DNA of 64,000 bases from Rhizobium herbae (GCF_017873135.1 NZ_JAGGJV010000013.1:62001-126000); one strand, 5' to 3'; shown: positions 42,961-52,944, counted from the stretch's first letter. A program made the numbers and translations. The notes: generated from the sequence alone by a model not told the origin.

Positions 42961-43142
42961 GGCCAAGTTGTGCGTGACGCGATGGGCCAGATCGAGACTT
43001 CGTCGCGCGAGATGCGCTCCGTCACGCAAAACGCTTGTCCATAAAGCTCCCGCACTAACCGCTCACAGAGCCCATTCAACACCTGCGGCCCTCGTGTCCG
43101 CTACGGTTGCGGAGAACCCCAAGCTTTTCCTCATCGAATTCG

Positions 43143-43622
43143 CTAAGCCGCGTAGGCTTGTGCGTCGTCGGCTCGGAACATCCCCGCCAGATTGAGAAAG
43201 CAGATCATGCTGTTGTCATGCGTGATGATGCCGTCGGAAAAACTCCGATCAATGGAAATGCCCACGTCCGGGATTGCTTGGATCTGGCTTCCCTTGACGG
43301 ACAAAATGTCGGAAACCTGATCAACCAGTAATCCCACAACCATTGTATGGATCTCCGCTACCACAATAGCACTCCGTTCGGTTGGGGTAGTCGGCGCCAT
43401 TCCGAGCTTGCTCGCCAGATCGATAACCGGGATCACTACCCCGCGAAGATTCATCACGCCGAGCATTTCGCGAGGAGAGCGCGGAACCGGAGTGGAGGGC
43501 GACCACCCGCGAATCTCGCGGATAGCCTTTGTCATGACGCAGAATTCCTGGCCCTGTAACCGGAAGGCGATGATTTCTATCTGATCATTGTCGAGACCGA
43601 TCAATCGCTCACTCTGCGCCAT
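43143..43622 (-). CDS. cheW: CheW-type chemotaxis adaptor
   Basis: A 159-residue CheW: IEIIAFRLQGQEFCVMTKAI at the start, STPVPRSPREMLGVMNLRGV then VIPVIDLASKLGM, and MVVGLLVDQVSDILSV. It couples receptors to CheA; no cheA is in the window. The ATG shares its A with the TGA stop of the chemoreceptor gene, and GGAGGAG lies inside the end of that gene, so the two are translated together. Confidence 0.88.
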   Translation of the reverse strand: MAQSERLIGLDNDQIEIIAFRLQGQEFCVMTKAIREIRGWSPSTPVPRSPREMLGVMNLRGVVIPVIDLASKLGMAPTTPTERSAIVVAEIHTMVVGLLVDQVSDILSVKGSQIQAIPDVGISIDRSFSDGIITHDNSMICFLNLAGMFRADDAQAYAA

Positions 43623-45412
43623 CAAAACTCCTCCCAGCTGTCGCCGCTTTTCAGTGCAGCGTTACCGTTGAACGCTTGGGCTACTTTGGCCGTCATGTGG
43701 CGAACGGGTGATGCGACGGGTCGCGACTGCTGGTTGGCGGGAGCCGGTGCGGCCCGATGGATCACGGCCGTAGTTCCGATGTTGAACTGACCAATGAGTT
43801 CAAACAATTGAGCTGCTTCTTTTGAAAGACTGTGGGCCGCCGCACTTGTTTCCTCGACCATTGCGGCATTTTGTTGCGTGCCTTGGTCGATTGTGTTGAC
43901 GGCTGTGTTGATTTCCTTCAGGCCAGTTGCCTGCTCCTTGGAGGCTTCAACAATAGCGCCGACATTGCCATCCACCTGTACAACCTGCGTTACGATTTGC
44001 AGCAGCGCCTTCCCGGTGTCGCCGACCAGCACAACTCCGCTTTTTACATGCTCGTTCGATGTTTTGATCAGTTCCTTGATTTCTTTTGCCGCCTTGGCCG
44101 ATCGCTGCGCAAGCTCACGAACTTCTTGTGCGACAACGGCAAAGCCTTTGCCGGCATCTCCGGCACGCGCCGCTTCCACGCCGGCGTTGAGAGCCAGGAG
44201 GTTGGTCTGGAAAGCGATCTCATCAATGACGCCGATGATGTTGGCGATCTCGCCCGCTGACTTTTCGATTTTTCCCATGGCTTCGACCGCTTGGCCGACG
44301 ATGTTTCCTGAGTGCTCGGCATTTTCCTTGGTCTTGCGGACAAGCTGGCCCGCCTCTTGGGCGCGCTGACTAGAGTCAGCCACAGTTGTGGTGATTTCCT
44401 CAAGCGCGGCGGCGGTTTCCTCGACGGAAGCGGCCTGCTGTTCAGTCCGTTTGGAGAGGTCATTCGAAGCCGACTGAATCTGTTGCGACGAAGCGGCAAT
44501 GGCGCCAGCGTTCTGGGTGATCGTCTGCAGTGTGGTTCGGAGCTTGGAGGAGGCCTCGTTGAAATCCTCTCGCAACTTCTCGAGCGAAGGCAGGAAAGGA
44601 GTGGCGAGGGTCTGCGTTAGGTCGCCTTCCGACAAGGCCTTGAGGGACCTTGCGAGTTGATCGACGTTGCCCACGCGCGTCGTGACATCGGTCGCGAACT
44701 TCACGACCTTGAATACCTTGCCGTTCATGTCAAAGATGGGATTGTAGGAGGCTTGGATATAGGCCTTCTTACCACCCTTGCCGACCCGCATGAACTCGTC
44801 CGCAATGAATTCACCGCCAGCAAGTCTCGTCCAGAAGCGGCGATATTCTTCGCTGTTCGTAAAGCCCGGTTCGCAGAACATCGAGTGGTGCTTGCCCTGG
44901 ACCTCTGAAAGCTGATAGCCGAGTGTGTCGAGGAAGTTCTCGTTTGCGGTAAGGATGTCGCCCTTCGGCGTGAACTCGATCACCGCCTGAGCACGCGAGA
45001 TCGCGTCCAGCTTACCAGCGTCCTCAGCGCTTTTCAGTTTCTGTTCTGTAATGTCGGTCGCGAATTTTACGACCTTGTAGGGCTTGCCACCGCGGAACAC
45101 CGGATTGTAGGAGGCCTCGATCCAGACTTCCTTGCCGCCCTTGCCAATCCGCTTGTACTGGCGGCGGTCAAACTCCCCACGCGCGAGCTTGGCCCAGAAC
45201 TCCCTGTAGTCTGCGGTTGCGGCTTCGGCCGGATCGACAAAAAGACGATGGTGCTGGCCTGCGATTTCGGACAGCTGATAACCGAGCGCCTGACAAAAGT
45301 TCTCATTCGCGGTGATGATCGTACCATCGAGTTCTAACTCGATGATCGCCTGCGACTTTCTCATCGCTTCGAGAACGGCCTTTGCGTCAGCCCCGGCGCC
45401 AAATCCTAGCAT
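43622..45412 (-). CDS. Soluble methyl-accepting chemotaxis protein with two PAS domains
   Basis: A 596-residue receptor with no membrane helix. Two consecutive PAS domains (~20-120 and ~140-245) are near-duplicates: ITANENFCQALGYQLSEIAG and LTANENFLDTLGYQLSEVQG. A HAMP-like linker follows (~255-300), then the signalling domain with the tip AFQTNLLALNAGVEAARAG. The C-terminus ends SWEEF, a pentapeptide resembling the NWETF docking site for CheR/CheB. GGGAGGA precedes the ATG at 45412. It forms a two-gene unit with cheW; it may sense redox or oxygen through a PAS cofactor (inference). Confidence 0.88.
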   Translation of the reverse strand: MLGFGAGADAKAVLEAMRKSQAIIELELDGTIITANENFCQALGYQLSEIAGQHHRLFVDPAEAATADYREFWAKLARGEFDRRQYKRIGKGGKEVWIEASYNPVFRGGKPYKVVKFATDITEQKLKSAEDAGKLDAISRAQAVIEFTPKGDILTANENFLDTLGYQLSEVQGKHHSMFCEPGFTNSEEYRRFWTRLAGGEFIADEFMRVGKGGKKAYIQASYNPIFDMNGKVFKVVKFATDVTTRVGNVDQLARSLKALSEGDLTQTLATPFLPSLEKLREDFNEASSKLRTTLQTITQNAGAIAASSQQIQSASNDLSKRTEQQAASVEETAAALEEITTTVADSSQRAQEAGQLVRKTKENAEHSGNIVGQAVEAMGKIEKSAGEIANIIGVIDEIAFQTNLLALNAGVEAARAGDAGKGFAVVAQEVRELAQRSAKAAKEIKELIKTSNEHVKSGVVLVGDTGKALLQIVTQVVQVDGNVGAIVEASKEQATGLKEINTAVNTIDQGTQQNAAMVEETSAAAHSLSKEAAQLFELIGQFNIGTTAVIHRAAPAPANQQSRPVASPVRHMTAKVAQAFNGNAALKSGDSWEEF

Positions 45413-45784
45413 GCATTCCTCCCAAATTTCTGCTTCAACGGACAAGAGAAGTTACGGCAGAAAGCCACATGTGACCTTCATTCTTGATAGTGCAAATTCT
45501 GGGGATAAGGGGTTTATAGTATGTAAATATTCTAATAGAACGCAGTAAAGTTTGCGCATTTGCGACGTTTCTTGGAGCCAATCAAAATACCGCATATCTT
45601 TAAAAGAAATTACTCAAGATTTATGCAACCCAAGATACATATAAAATGCCTATGGAACGACAGGAAGAATTACAGCTACAGTTTAGGGAACCGAACCCGA
45701 AGGCCGAAATTCATACGACCAGGGGCTGGTGCGGCGTTTCGGTACAGTTATCCCGATTGTGGCTGCCCGCCGAATATCAATTCA
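45413..45784. other. Interval without a supported gene
   Basis: AT-richer upstream region of the chemoreceptor gene; it probably contains its promoter, but no site is clear. The end grades into the trbI remnant. Confidence 0.4.
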
Positions 45785-46198
45785 AATGAGTACGAAGCTC
45801 TTTGATCGCTATGACAGCAAGGTGTCCTTTGGACAGAAACGCGTTCCCGTGGACCGACATCATCTTCCCGAACGGCTCGACTTTGCAGATCGGCGGTATG
45901 TCGGGGACGGATGCGCAAGGGTATGGCGGTTTCAACGACAAGGTCAACAATCACACTTTGAAAACTTCCAGCTCGGCGGCTGATTGCCCTGATCGGGACG
46001 GGTATCGACATGGCTGTTCCAGAAAGTTCGACGCTCGCGACCCAGGACACTGCCTCGGATGCGGCGCGGCGGAGTAGCGGATCGTACCATCCAACGGAAC
46101 CTGGACGTTCAACCGATCCTCGAGATCCACCCTAGTTAAAAGTTCAATGTCCTTCTCGATCAAGACATTATTTTCCCGGTCGCTTACAATGGCTGACC
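45785..46198 (+). pseudogene. Conjugal transfer protein TrbI, C-terminal remnant
   Basis: Frames joined across indels read FDRYDSKVSFGQKRVPV, WTDIIFPNGSTLQIGGMSGT, AQGYGGFNDKVNNHTLKTF, then IGTGIDMAVPESSTLATQDT and ASDAARRS, NLDVQPILEIHPS with an in-frame TAG, KFNVLLDQDIIFPVAYNG and a stop at 46198. This is the VirB10/TrbI C-terminal domain of the mating-pair formation apparatus of Agrobacterium/Rhizobium plasmids. Several frameshifts and a stop make it non-functional. Confidence 0.8.
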
Positions 46199-46262
46199 GC
46201 GGGTAACAGCCGAAGCAATTCTTAGTAGGTGACGCAGGTTCGTGTTGCTTCCAGGCACCCAA

Positions 46263-46580
46263 TCAAAGCTCTCCAGCTCGAATGCCCCTACGTAGGGCGG
46301 ATACGAACTGCGCGTCTTCAAACTCTGCTTCAGCCATTGTCTGGAGTTCCCGCGGCAGGAAAGTCGCCATGCCGGAAATGACAATCCGACCACCTAGCGA
46401 GATTCCCTTTGCGAGAGCAACCGACAGGCCGCACCGTTTTCTCAAAACATTCTCCGGGACCGCAGGATCCGAGCACGCGCGTCGGAAGGTAACGCCACAT
46501 CTTGCGTTTAAAAAGTCGTCATGTCCAACCGAAGTAAACCCGTCCAGCCGTTGCTCGAGTGCCTGCGGGGCGCGATTCAC
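46263..46580 (-). CDS. Hypothetical protein directly after the ROK gene
   Basis: A 105-residue frame with a GTG start immediately after the TAG of the ROK gene (GGTTAGGTGAATCGC). It reads VNRAPQALEQRLDGFTSVGH and later KRCGLSVALAKGISLGGRIV then ISGMATFLPRELQTMAEAEF. Codon use looks coding. The 'GLSVALAKGISLGGRIVISG' stretch is faintly like the C-terminal part of sugar kinases, but I cannot assign it. It may be a fragment of a larger gene. Confidence 0.45.
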   Translation of the reverse strand: MNRAPQALEQRLDGFTSVGHDDFLNARCGVTFRRACSDPAVPENVLRKRCGLSVALAKGISLGGRIVISGMATFLPRELQTMAEAEFEDAQFVSALRRGIRAGEL

Positions 46581-47816
46581 CTAACCAGCAATTTTCTGGC
46601 GGGGTGTTTGTTCCTGGTGACCGGCGGCAAAGCGGGTGATCAAGCCTACCACTTTTCTGGGGCTGAAGACGTCATCGAGTACAAGATGGGCGGCGCCGAA
46701 CAGCGCGCTGTCTTTCTGCGGGTCAGCTAGGACAATCTGCAATTCACGCGTGGCAAGAGGCAAGCATCGCTGATAAACGAGTTCACGAATCCCCGAAAGC
46801 AGGAAGTCGCCGGCCTTGGCCAGCGTTCCACCCACAACGATCAGACTGGGATTAAGGATGCTGACCACGTCGGAGGCAACTTCGCCGATTGTCCTGCCTG
46901 CCTCACGCAGCAGCATGATCGCCTCGGGTTTCTGGTTATCGACGAGGTCGATGACATCCCTTGCGCTTTCCGCTGCGAAACCTCTTTTTGAAAGGTCGCG
47001 GGCAATCGCCCAGCCGCCCGCGCGAGCTTCCACACAGCCGAGTTTGCCGCAGCGGCAGAGCGGCGGCTCGTCGGAACTGAACTGAATATGTCCTATATCC
47101 CCGGCGGCTCCCTGCGCGCCCCGGAAAATCCTGCCGCCGGTGACAATACCGCTACCAATGCCTGTTCCCGCCTTTATGAAGAACATGTCCTCCACGTCTG
47201 GGAAATTGTGCCTATGCTCGTAGATGGTCATCAGATTCACGTCGTTTTCGACGTAGATTGGCGCCTCGTATCGAGCGCCAAGCCAAGCGATGATGTCGAA
47301 CTCGTCCCAGCCGTGAAGCACCGAGGGGCCGACGACGCGGCCGCGTTTGAAATCCACCGGTGTTGGAAGGCTGAGGCTGACGCCCAGCAGGAAGCCATGA
47401 CTTTCCCGTGTCTTCGCCGCCAGCGCATCGAAAGCGTTGGCGATTTGGGAAAGGGTAACCGCCGCGCCATCTGAAGCCCCGAATGGGATCGTGCTTTGCA
47501 CGATGATGGCCGGCTCCATATCCATTGCCGCGAGATGAACATGCGTTTCGCCGATGTTGGCGACAAGCATGAAGCCTGCGCTTTCATTGATTGCAAGGAC
47601 GCGCGTCGGCCGCCCGCCGCTGGGCAAGGTGCGTTCCGTTTCGCGGACGAGCCCTGAAGCAAGGAGCGCGTTCAGGCGCTGGGTTACGGTCACACGCGAT
47701 AGCCCTGATGCATCCAAAATTGCCGAACGGGACGTGGCTGCCCTGGTAGCGATCAGCGAAAGAATGTCACCCGTATTCGTGAGGGCCGTTTCCAGCGTTT
47801 CCTCATCTTTCGCCAT
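46581..47816 (-). CDS. ROK-family transcriptional repressor
   Basis: A 411-residue ROK regulator. The N-terminal winged HTH covers ~15-75 (SRSAILDASGLSRVTVTQRL), followed by the kinase-like sugar domain with YVENDVNLM, IKAGTGIGSGIVTGG and the zinc-binding CRCGKLGCVEARAGG. It resembles FrcR-type repressors that sit beside frc sugar transporter genes in rhizobia. Divergent from the transketolase gene; a palindrome in the shared promoter is a likely operator. It probably represses 48053-57865 until a pentose or related sugar is bound (inference). Confidence 0.88.
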   Translation of the reverse strand: MAKDEETLETALTNTGDILSLIATRAATSRSAILDASGLSRVTVTQRLNALLASGLVRETERTLPSGGRPTRVLAINESAGFMLVANIGETHVHLAAMDMEPAIIVQSTIPFGASDGAAVTLSQIANAFDALAAKTRESHGFLLGVSLSLPTPVDFKRGRVVGPSVLHGWDEFDIIAWLGARYEAPIYVENDVNLMTIYEHRHNFPDVEDMFFIKAGTGIGSGIVTGGRIFRGAQGAAGDIGHIQFSSDEPPLCRCGKLGCVEARAGGWAIARDLSKRGFAAESARDVIDLVDNQKPEAIMLLREAGRTIGEVASDVVSILNPSLIVVGGTLAKAGDFLLSGIRELVYQRCLPLATRELQIVLADPQKDSALFGAAHLVLDDVFSPRKVVGLITRFAAGHQEQTPRQKIAG

Positions 47817-47897
47817 GCTTCAAAACTCCTTTTCTGAAACAGACTTAGCGCCAACTCTGACAGGATTAAAGAGACATTTTCCAAAGTCCAATTAATC

Positions 47898-47953
47898 TTT
47901 TGTACAAAATCATCCATAAAGATATTGACTTATGAACATATACGATCTTAAAT
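47898..47953. promoter_or_regulatory. Candidate ROK operator and sigma-70-like promoter
   Basis: TTTTGTACAAAA (47898-47909) is a perfect 12-bp palindrome in the ROK/transketolase spacer. On the plus strand TTGACT (47925-47930), 17 nt, TTAAAT (47948-47953) forms a promoter-like element starting just downstream of it. Confidence 0.5.
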
Positions 47954-48052
47954 GAAGCCAACCACGGAGGGCGGTTGGGACGAACGGCATTGTGGCGCCG
48001 CTGTTTCTGCAGACTTTCGTCCTCTGGGTCAGGGATGAGGCGGAAGTATTAA

Positions 48053-50083
48053 ATGTTGCAAAATCAAGACATCACAATCAGACAGGCGGATTTGGCAAAC
48101 GCCATTCGGGCCCTGTCCATGGACGCGGTGCAGAACGCCAATTCCGGGCATCCGGGCATGCCGATGGGGATGGCAGAAATCGCGGTTGCTCTTTGGCACC
48201 GGCACCTCAAGCACAATCCCGCCAATCCTGCCTGGGCGAACCGTGACCGTTTCGTGCTCAGCAACGGGCATGGATCCATGCTGATTTACAGCTTGCTGCA
48301 TTTGACCGGATACGAGATTTCAATCGAGGACTTGCGCCAGTTTCGCCGGCTTCACAGCAAGACCCCTGGGCATCCGGAGCGCGGCTATACGCCAGGCGTG
48401 GAGACGACAACCGGCCCGTTGGGTCAAGGGATCGCCAATGCAGTGGGCATGGCAATCGCGGAGAAAACGCTCGCGGTTCGCTTCAATCGTCCGGAATACG
48501 ATATCGTCGACCACCACACCTATGCATTCGTCGGTGACGGATGCCTCATGGAGGGCATTTCCCATGAGGCATGTTCGCTCGCCGGCACGCTCGGCCTTGG
48601 CAAGCTGATCGTCCTTTACGACGACAACGGCATTTCGATCGACGGACATGTCGAAGGGTGGTTTTCCGACGATACACCGAAGCGTTTCGAGGCCTATGGC
48701 TGGCAGGTTATTCCTGATATTGACGGACACGATATCGATGCTGTCGATCGGGCCATTGCTGAAGCAAAGGCGGATATAAGCCGTCCGACGATTATCTGCT
48801 GCAAGACGGTGATCGGCAAGGGCGCACCCACCAAAGCAGGAAGCCATGAAAGCCATGGATCTCCGCTAGGTTCAGAGGAAATCGCCCATGCGCGCCTCGA
48901 ACTGAACTGGCAGCATGCGCCCTTTCACGTTCCTACTGAAATCTCGGAAGCTTGGAACGCTCGCGCTAAAGGCGAGCAGTCGCAAGCGGACTGGTCGCAG
49001 CAATTCGAAGCCTACCGCTCGGTCTATCCAAACGAGGCATCGGAGTTCGAGCGACGTATGGCAGGAAAGCTCCCGCATGATTTTGATGAGAAGGCGCGGG
49101 ACTTCGTCGCCCAGACCGCAGAAAAAGCTGAGAACATAGCCACCCGCAAGGCAAGCCAGAACGCGGTTCAGACTTTCGCCGGTGTCCTTCCGGAAATCAT
49201 CGGCGGCTCTGCCGATCTGGCAAGTTCGAACCTGACCTTGTGGAACGGGATCGAGCCCGTCACGGCGACGGCCGGCGGCAACTACATCTATTACGGCGTT
49301 CGCGAGTTCGGCATGGCAGCGATCATGAACGGTCTAGTCGCCCATGGCGGCGTTCGAGCTTTCGGCGGCACCTATGTCATGTTCTCCGAATATGCGCGCA
49401 ACGCGATGCGAATGGCTGCGCTGATGAAGCTCGGCACGATCTACGTGCTCACGCATGATTCGATCGCGCTGGGCCAGGACGGTCCAACCCATCAGCCGAT
49501 CGAACAACTCGCGACCCTGCGGCTGATGCCGAACATGGATGTGTGGCGCCCCTGCGACAGTGTCGAGACCGCCGTTGCCTGGCAAGTGGCACTCGAACAG
49601 GCGGCAACACCGACAGTGCTGGCGCTCAGCCGGCAGAACCTTTCATTTCAGCCTCGTGACAACGAGCAATTGGCATCGATCCGCAAGGGTGGATACATCT
49701 TGCGACGGGAACAAGGGCAACTCCAGGCAGTGATCATTGCCACCGGTTCGGAAGTCGGACTCGCGACCGAGGCATACGAAATCCTCGCGGAACAAGGCGT
49801 TCATGTCCGTGTCGTCTCGATGCCATCAACCTTTGCTTTCGATCGCCAGGACCGGAACTACCAGCAACAGGTCCTGCCCGAAGGCGTGCCGCGCATCTCC
49901 GTCGAGGCAGGCGTGACGGATTATTGGTGGAAATATGTTGGCCTTGAGGGAGCTTGTCTGGGCATCGATACTTTCGGCGAGTCCGCTGCGCCCGACGTGC
50001 TATTCGAGCACTTCAAGCTGACCACCGCATCCGTCGTGAATGCGGTCAGAGAGCTGACTGCTCATGGGGCCGGGGAGCAATAG
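48053..50083 (+). CDS. tkt: Transketolase
   Basis: A full-length 676-residue thiamine-diphosphate transketolase, transferring two-carbon units between pentose and other sugar phosphates. Landmarks: [18 protein letters not shown] and [15 protein letters not shown] at the start, the TPP motif [18 protein letters not shown] through [12 protein letters not shown], and [19 protein letters not shown] in the pyrimidine domain. It is not the housekeeping context; here it is the first gene of a sugar kinase/ABC transport locus and should feed the imported pentose into central metabolism. GAGGCGGAAG precedes the ATG. Confidence 0.92.
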   Translation: MLQNQDITIRQADLANAIRALSMDAVQNANSGHPGMPMGMAEIAVALWHRHLKHNPANPAWANRDRFVLSNGHGSMLIYSLLHLTGYEISIEDLRQFRRLHSKTPGHPERGYTPGVETTTGPLGQGIANAVGMAIAEKTLAVRFNRPEYDIVDHHTYAFVGDGCLMEGISHEACSLAGTLGLGKLIVLYDDNGISIDGHVEGWFSDDTPKRFEAYGWQVIPDIDGHDIDAVDRAIAEAKADISRPTIICCKTVIGKGAPTKAGSHESHGSPLGSEEIAHARLELNWQHAPFHVPTEISEAWNARAKGEQSQADWSQQFEAYRSVYPNEASEFERRMAGKLPHDFDEKARDFVAQTAEKAENIATRKASQNAVQTFAGVLPEIIGGSADLASSNLTLWNGIEPVTATAGGNYIYYGVREFGMAAIMNGLVAHGGVRAFGGTYVMFSEYARNAMRMAALMKLGTIYVLTHDSIALGQDGPTHQPIEQLATLRLMPNMDVWRPCDSVETAVAWQVALEQAATPTVLALSRQNLSFQPRDNEQLASIRKGGYILRREQGQLQAVIIATGSEVGLATEAYEILAEQGVHVRVVSMPSTFAFDRQDRNYQQQVLPEGVPRISVEAGVTDYWWKYVGLEGACLGIDTFGESAAPDVLFEHFKLTTASVVNAVRELTAHGAGEQ

Positions 50084-50087
50084 CGCC

Positions 50088-51698
50088 ATGACCAGCTCCT
50101 ACATCATCGGGTTGGACTACGGTTCTGAATCCGCCCGCGGCGTCTTGATTGACGTCGTCACCAGCGAACCGGTCGCCAGTCATACCCACAACTACCGCAA
50201 CGGCATCATGACCCGTGCACTTCCCGATGGCACGCCTTTGGCCCGGGCCTGGGCCTTGCAGAATGCGGCGGACTATACGGAAGCTGCCGAGGATATCCTG
50301 GCGACACTCGGTCGCGGGAAAACCGTCCTGTCGATCGGCGTCGGCTTTACCGCGAGCTCCCCGATGCCCGCTACTCAGAATGGTGTTGCGCTGTCGCAGC
50401 TCCATCCGGGCGATCCGCATGCTTACGTGAAGCTCTGGAAACATGGCGCCGCTCAACCCTATGCGGACACCATCAACAGCAGGGGCGGCCTCTTCCTCGA
50501 CAATTTCGGTGGCAAACTTTCAGGAGAATGGCTTTTGGCAAAGGCGGCCCAGATCGCCGACGAGGCGCCTGCCACCTGGGATAAGACAGATCGATTCATC
50601 GAGGCCGGCGATTGGCTCGTTTGGCAACTGACCGGCAACGAAGCCCGCAGCCTCGGTTTCGCAGCTTACAAAGCGCAGCATTCCGAAGTTAGCGGTTATC
50701 CGCAGGGTATCGTGCCCGGCCTCTCCCAAAAGCTGTCGCCCCCGCTCCGTGTCGGCTCGGCCGCGGGCCAGCTGTCGAATGCATGGCGCGAGCGCACCGG
50801 CATCGAGGGCGACGCGATCGTTGCTGTCGCGGTGATTGATTCCCACGTTGTTCTGCCGGCGATCGACGCTGTGTCCAGCGGCTGTCTGGTCGGCGCCCTT
50901 GGCACCTCGGCCGCCTATCTGTTCCTGAACGAGAATTTTCGTCCACTACCGCCCGGCATAGAGGGCGTGGCAAGAGACGGGTCGGTCCGGGACCTTTGGT
51001 GCTATGAAGCGGGGCAGGCGAGTTTCGGCGATACGCTCGCCTGGTTTATCAAAGCCTTTCCGAGGGGCGACACGCCTGCTGAGAGCTTTCGCCTCTACAA
51101 CAACGAGGCGGCCAACATTGAACCCGGCGCCAATCACCTGGTCGCCGTAGACTGGTGGAACGGAAACCGTGTTCCGCTCGCGGATTCGGGTCTCAGCGGT
51201 CTTCTGCTCGGCCTGACAATGGAGACGACCGCAGTCGGCATATACAGGGCACTGGTGGAGTCCCTGTGTTACGGGGCCAAGACGGTGGTCGATCTCTTCG
51301 AGGCCGGAGATTTCACCATCCACCGCATCCTGATGACAAGCGGCCTGGCGCAGAATAACCCGCTTCTTGTGCAGATCATGGCTGACGTGATGGAGCGCAC
51401 CATCGAGGTGCCGGAGATCGCCAATCCGACCGCAGTCGGTGCCGCCATTCATGGCGCGGTCGCTGCCGGACTGGTTCTGAGCTACCCAGATGGCGCTGCC
51501 CGCTTCGGCGCCCGCACGTTCAAACCCTATAGGCCGCGTATGGAGAATGCCGCCGTCTATCGTGCTCTTTATAGAACCTACCGGGATCTGTGCGCCAGCG
51601 ACGCCATGCGCGACGCCATGCATAGCCTCACTGAAATCGCAACGGCGCCTGCGGTACGAGCCGAGCCCACTGCGGCTGAAGGAAGACCAGTGGCGTGA
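50088..51698 (+). CDS. FGGY-family carbohydrate kinase (ribulokinase type)
   Basis: A 536-residue kinase of the AraB/ribulokinase branch: IIGLDYGSESARGVLIDVVT at the N-terminus, YVKLWKHGAAQPYADTIN in the first lobe (typical of ribulokinase), SGCLVGALGTSAAYL and MTSGLAQNNPLLVQIMADVM in the second. It phosphorylates a ribulose or related ketose/pentitol with ATP. The gene begins 4 nt after the transketolase stop, with GGGGAG upstream. The two enzymes together suggest catabolism of a pentose or pentitol; which one is not decidable here. Confidence 0.88.
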   Translation: MTSSYIIGLDYGSESARGVLIDVVTSEPVASHTHNYRNGIMTRALPDGTPLARAWALQNAADYTEAAEDILATLGRGKTVLSIGVGFTASSPMPATQNGVALSQLHPGDPHAYVKLWKHGAAQPYADTINSRGGLFLDNFGGKLSGEWLLAKAAQIADEAPATWDKTDRFIEAGDWLVWQLTGNEARSLGFAAYKAQHSEVSGYPQGIVPGLSQKLSPPLRVGSAAGQLSNAWRERTGIEGDAIVAVAVIDSHVVLPAIDAVSSGCLVGALGTSAAYLFLNENFRPLPPGIEGVARDGSVRDLWCYEAGQASFGDTLAWFIKAFPRGDTPAESFRLYNNEAANIEPGANHLVAVDWWNGNRVPLADSGLSGLLLGLTMETTAVGIYRALVESLCYGAKTVVDLFEAGDFTIHRILMTSGLAQNNPLLVQIMADVMERTIEVPEIANPTAVGAAIHGAVAAGLVLSYPDGAARFGARTFKPYRPRMENAAVYRALYRTYRDLCASDAMRDAMHSLTEIATAPAVRAEPTAAEGRPVA

Positions 51699-51819
51699 CG
51701 CGCAAGGAAGAAAATGCAGGACGGGCGGAAGCGCGATCAACATTGCTGCAGGAAACACTCAAGCCAATCTACGTGGATTGGCATACTGCCGATGCAGGGT
51801 GAAGACGTGAAATACAATA

Positions 51820-51835
51820 TGTATAAAAATATACA
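51820..51835. promoter_or_regulatory. Palindromic AT-rich site upstream of the first sugar-binding protein gene
   Basis: TGTATA-AAAA-TATACA, centred 127 nt before the ATG of the binding-protein gene, within the only strongly AT-rich spacer of the locus (51780-51890). It could be an operator for a second, internal promoter. Confidence 0.4.
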
Positions 51836-51954
51836 TTAATACAGATATTATGTTTGACTTTATGCAAAAGTAATATCAAAATCAGCCGTGCCTTGGAGGA
51901 TTAAGGCATAAAACGTTCGCCAACTGTGACAACCATCTCTGGGAGGGGTAGAAA

Positions 51955-52944
51955 ATGACTACAATTAAGCTGCTGAAATCAGCGTCCTTCGGTCTTGCCG
52001 CCTGCGCCGTATCGTTCGCTTTCACAGGCCAGGCGTCTGCGGAAGACGTCATCGTCGGCCTCGTCACCAAGACGGAGGTCAACCCGTTCTTCGTGAAGAT
52101 GCGCCAGGCGGCCGAAGCCCAGGCCAAGGAGAAGGGTGCCAAACTGATCGCGCGCGCCGGCAAGTTCGACGGAGACAACGAGGGGCAGGTCGCTGCGATC
52201 GAGGATTTGATCAGCGCCGGTGCCAAAGGCATTCTACTCACGCCGAACAATTCGAGCGGCATGTTGAACATTATCAAGAAGGCCCGCGACGCTGGCGTTC
52301 TTGTCATCGCACTCGACACTGCAACGGATCCCGCGGACGCAGTTGACGCAACCTTCGCGACTGACAATTTCGAGGCTGGGGTCCAGCAGGGCGCCTATGC
52401 CCGCAAGGCGCTGGGCGACAAGACACCGATCGTCGCCATGCTTGATGGCACGCCCGGCGGCACGGTCGACACCTTCCGGCACGATGGTTATCTGAAGGGC
52501 TTCGGCATTGCAGAGGGCGATCCGGCGATCGCAGGTGCCGCCATCACCAACGGCGCGCAGGACAAGGGCCAGATCGGCATGGAGAATCTGCTTTCCAAGA
52601 ATGGCGACATCAACGCGGTCTACACGATCAATGAACCGGCCGCGGCCGGCGCCTATGCCGCGTTGAAATCCTTCGGCAAGGAGGCCGACGTCATGCTGAC
52701 CTCCATCGATGGTGGCTGCGCCGGAGTGCGGGACGTCAAGGATGGCAAGATCGCAGCGACTGTTATGCAGTTCCCCTACAAGATGGCGGCGATGGGCGTC
52801 GATGCGGTGGTTGAATACGCCGCGACCGGCAAGAAACCGAGCGGTTTCGTCAACACCGGCTCCTTCCTGATCACCGACAAGCCGGTGGACGGGATCGAAT
52901 CCAAGGATACAGCCTGGGGTCTGAAGAATTGCTGGGGTGACTGA
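51955..52944 (+). CDS. Ribose/fructose-type ABC transporter substrate-binding protein
   Basis: A 329-residue periplasmic sugar-binding protein. Sec signal peptide with hydrophobic core FGLAACAVSFAFTG and cleavage after QASA (~residue 29). Mature domain: VIVGLVTKTEVNPFFVKMRQ, LLTPNNSSGMLNIIKKARDA, MLDGTPGGTVDTFRHDGYLK and TINEPAAAGAYAALKSFG, matching FrcB/RbsB. GGGAGGGG lies before the ATG. A long stem-loop follows before the permease gene. Confidence 0.9.
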   Translation: MTTIKLLKSASFGLAACAVSFAFTGQASAEDVIVGLVTKTEVNPFFVKMRQAAEAQAKEKGAKLIARAGKFDGDNEGQVAAIEDLISAGAKGILLTPNNSSGMLNIIKKARDAGVLVIALDTATDPADAVDATFATDNFEAGVQQGAYARKALGDKTPIVAMLDGTPGGTVDTFRHDGYLKGFGIAEGDPAIAGAAITNGAQDKGQIGMENLLSKNGDINAVYTINEPAAAGAYAALKSFGKEADVMLTSIDGGCAGVRDVKDGKIAATVMQFPYKMAAMGVDAVVEYAATGKKPSGFVNTGSFLITDKPVDGIESKDTAWGLKNCWGD

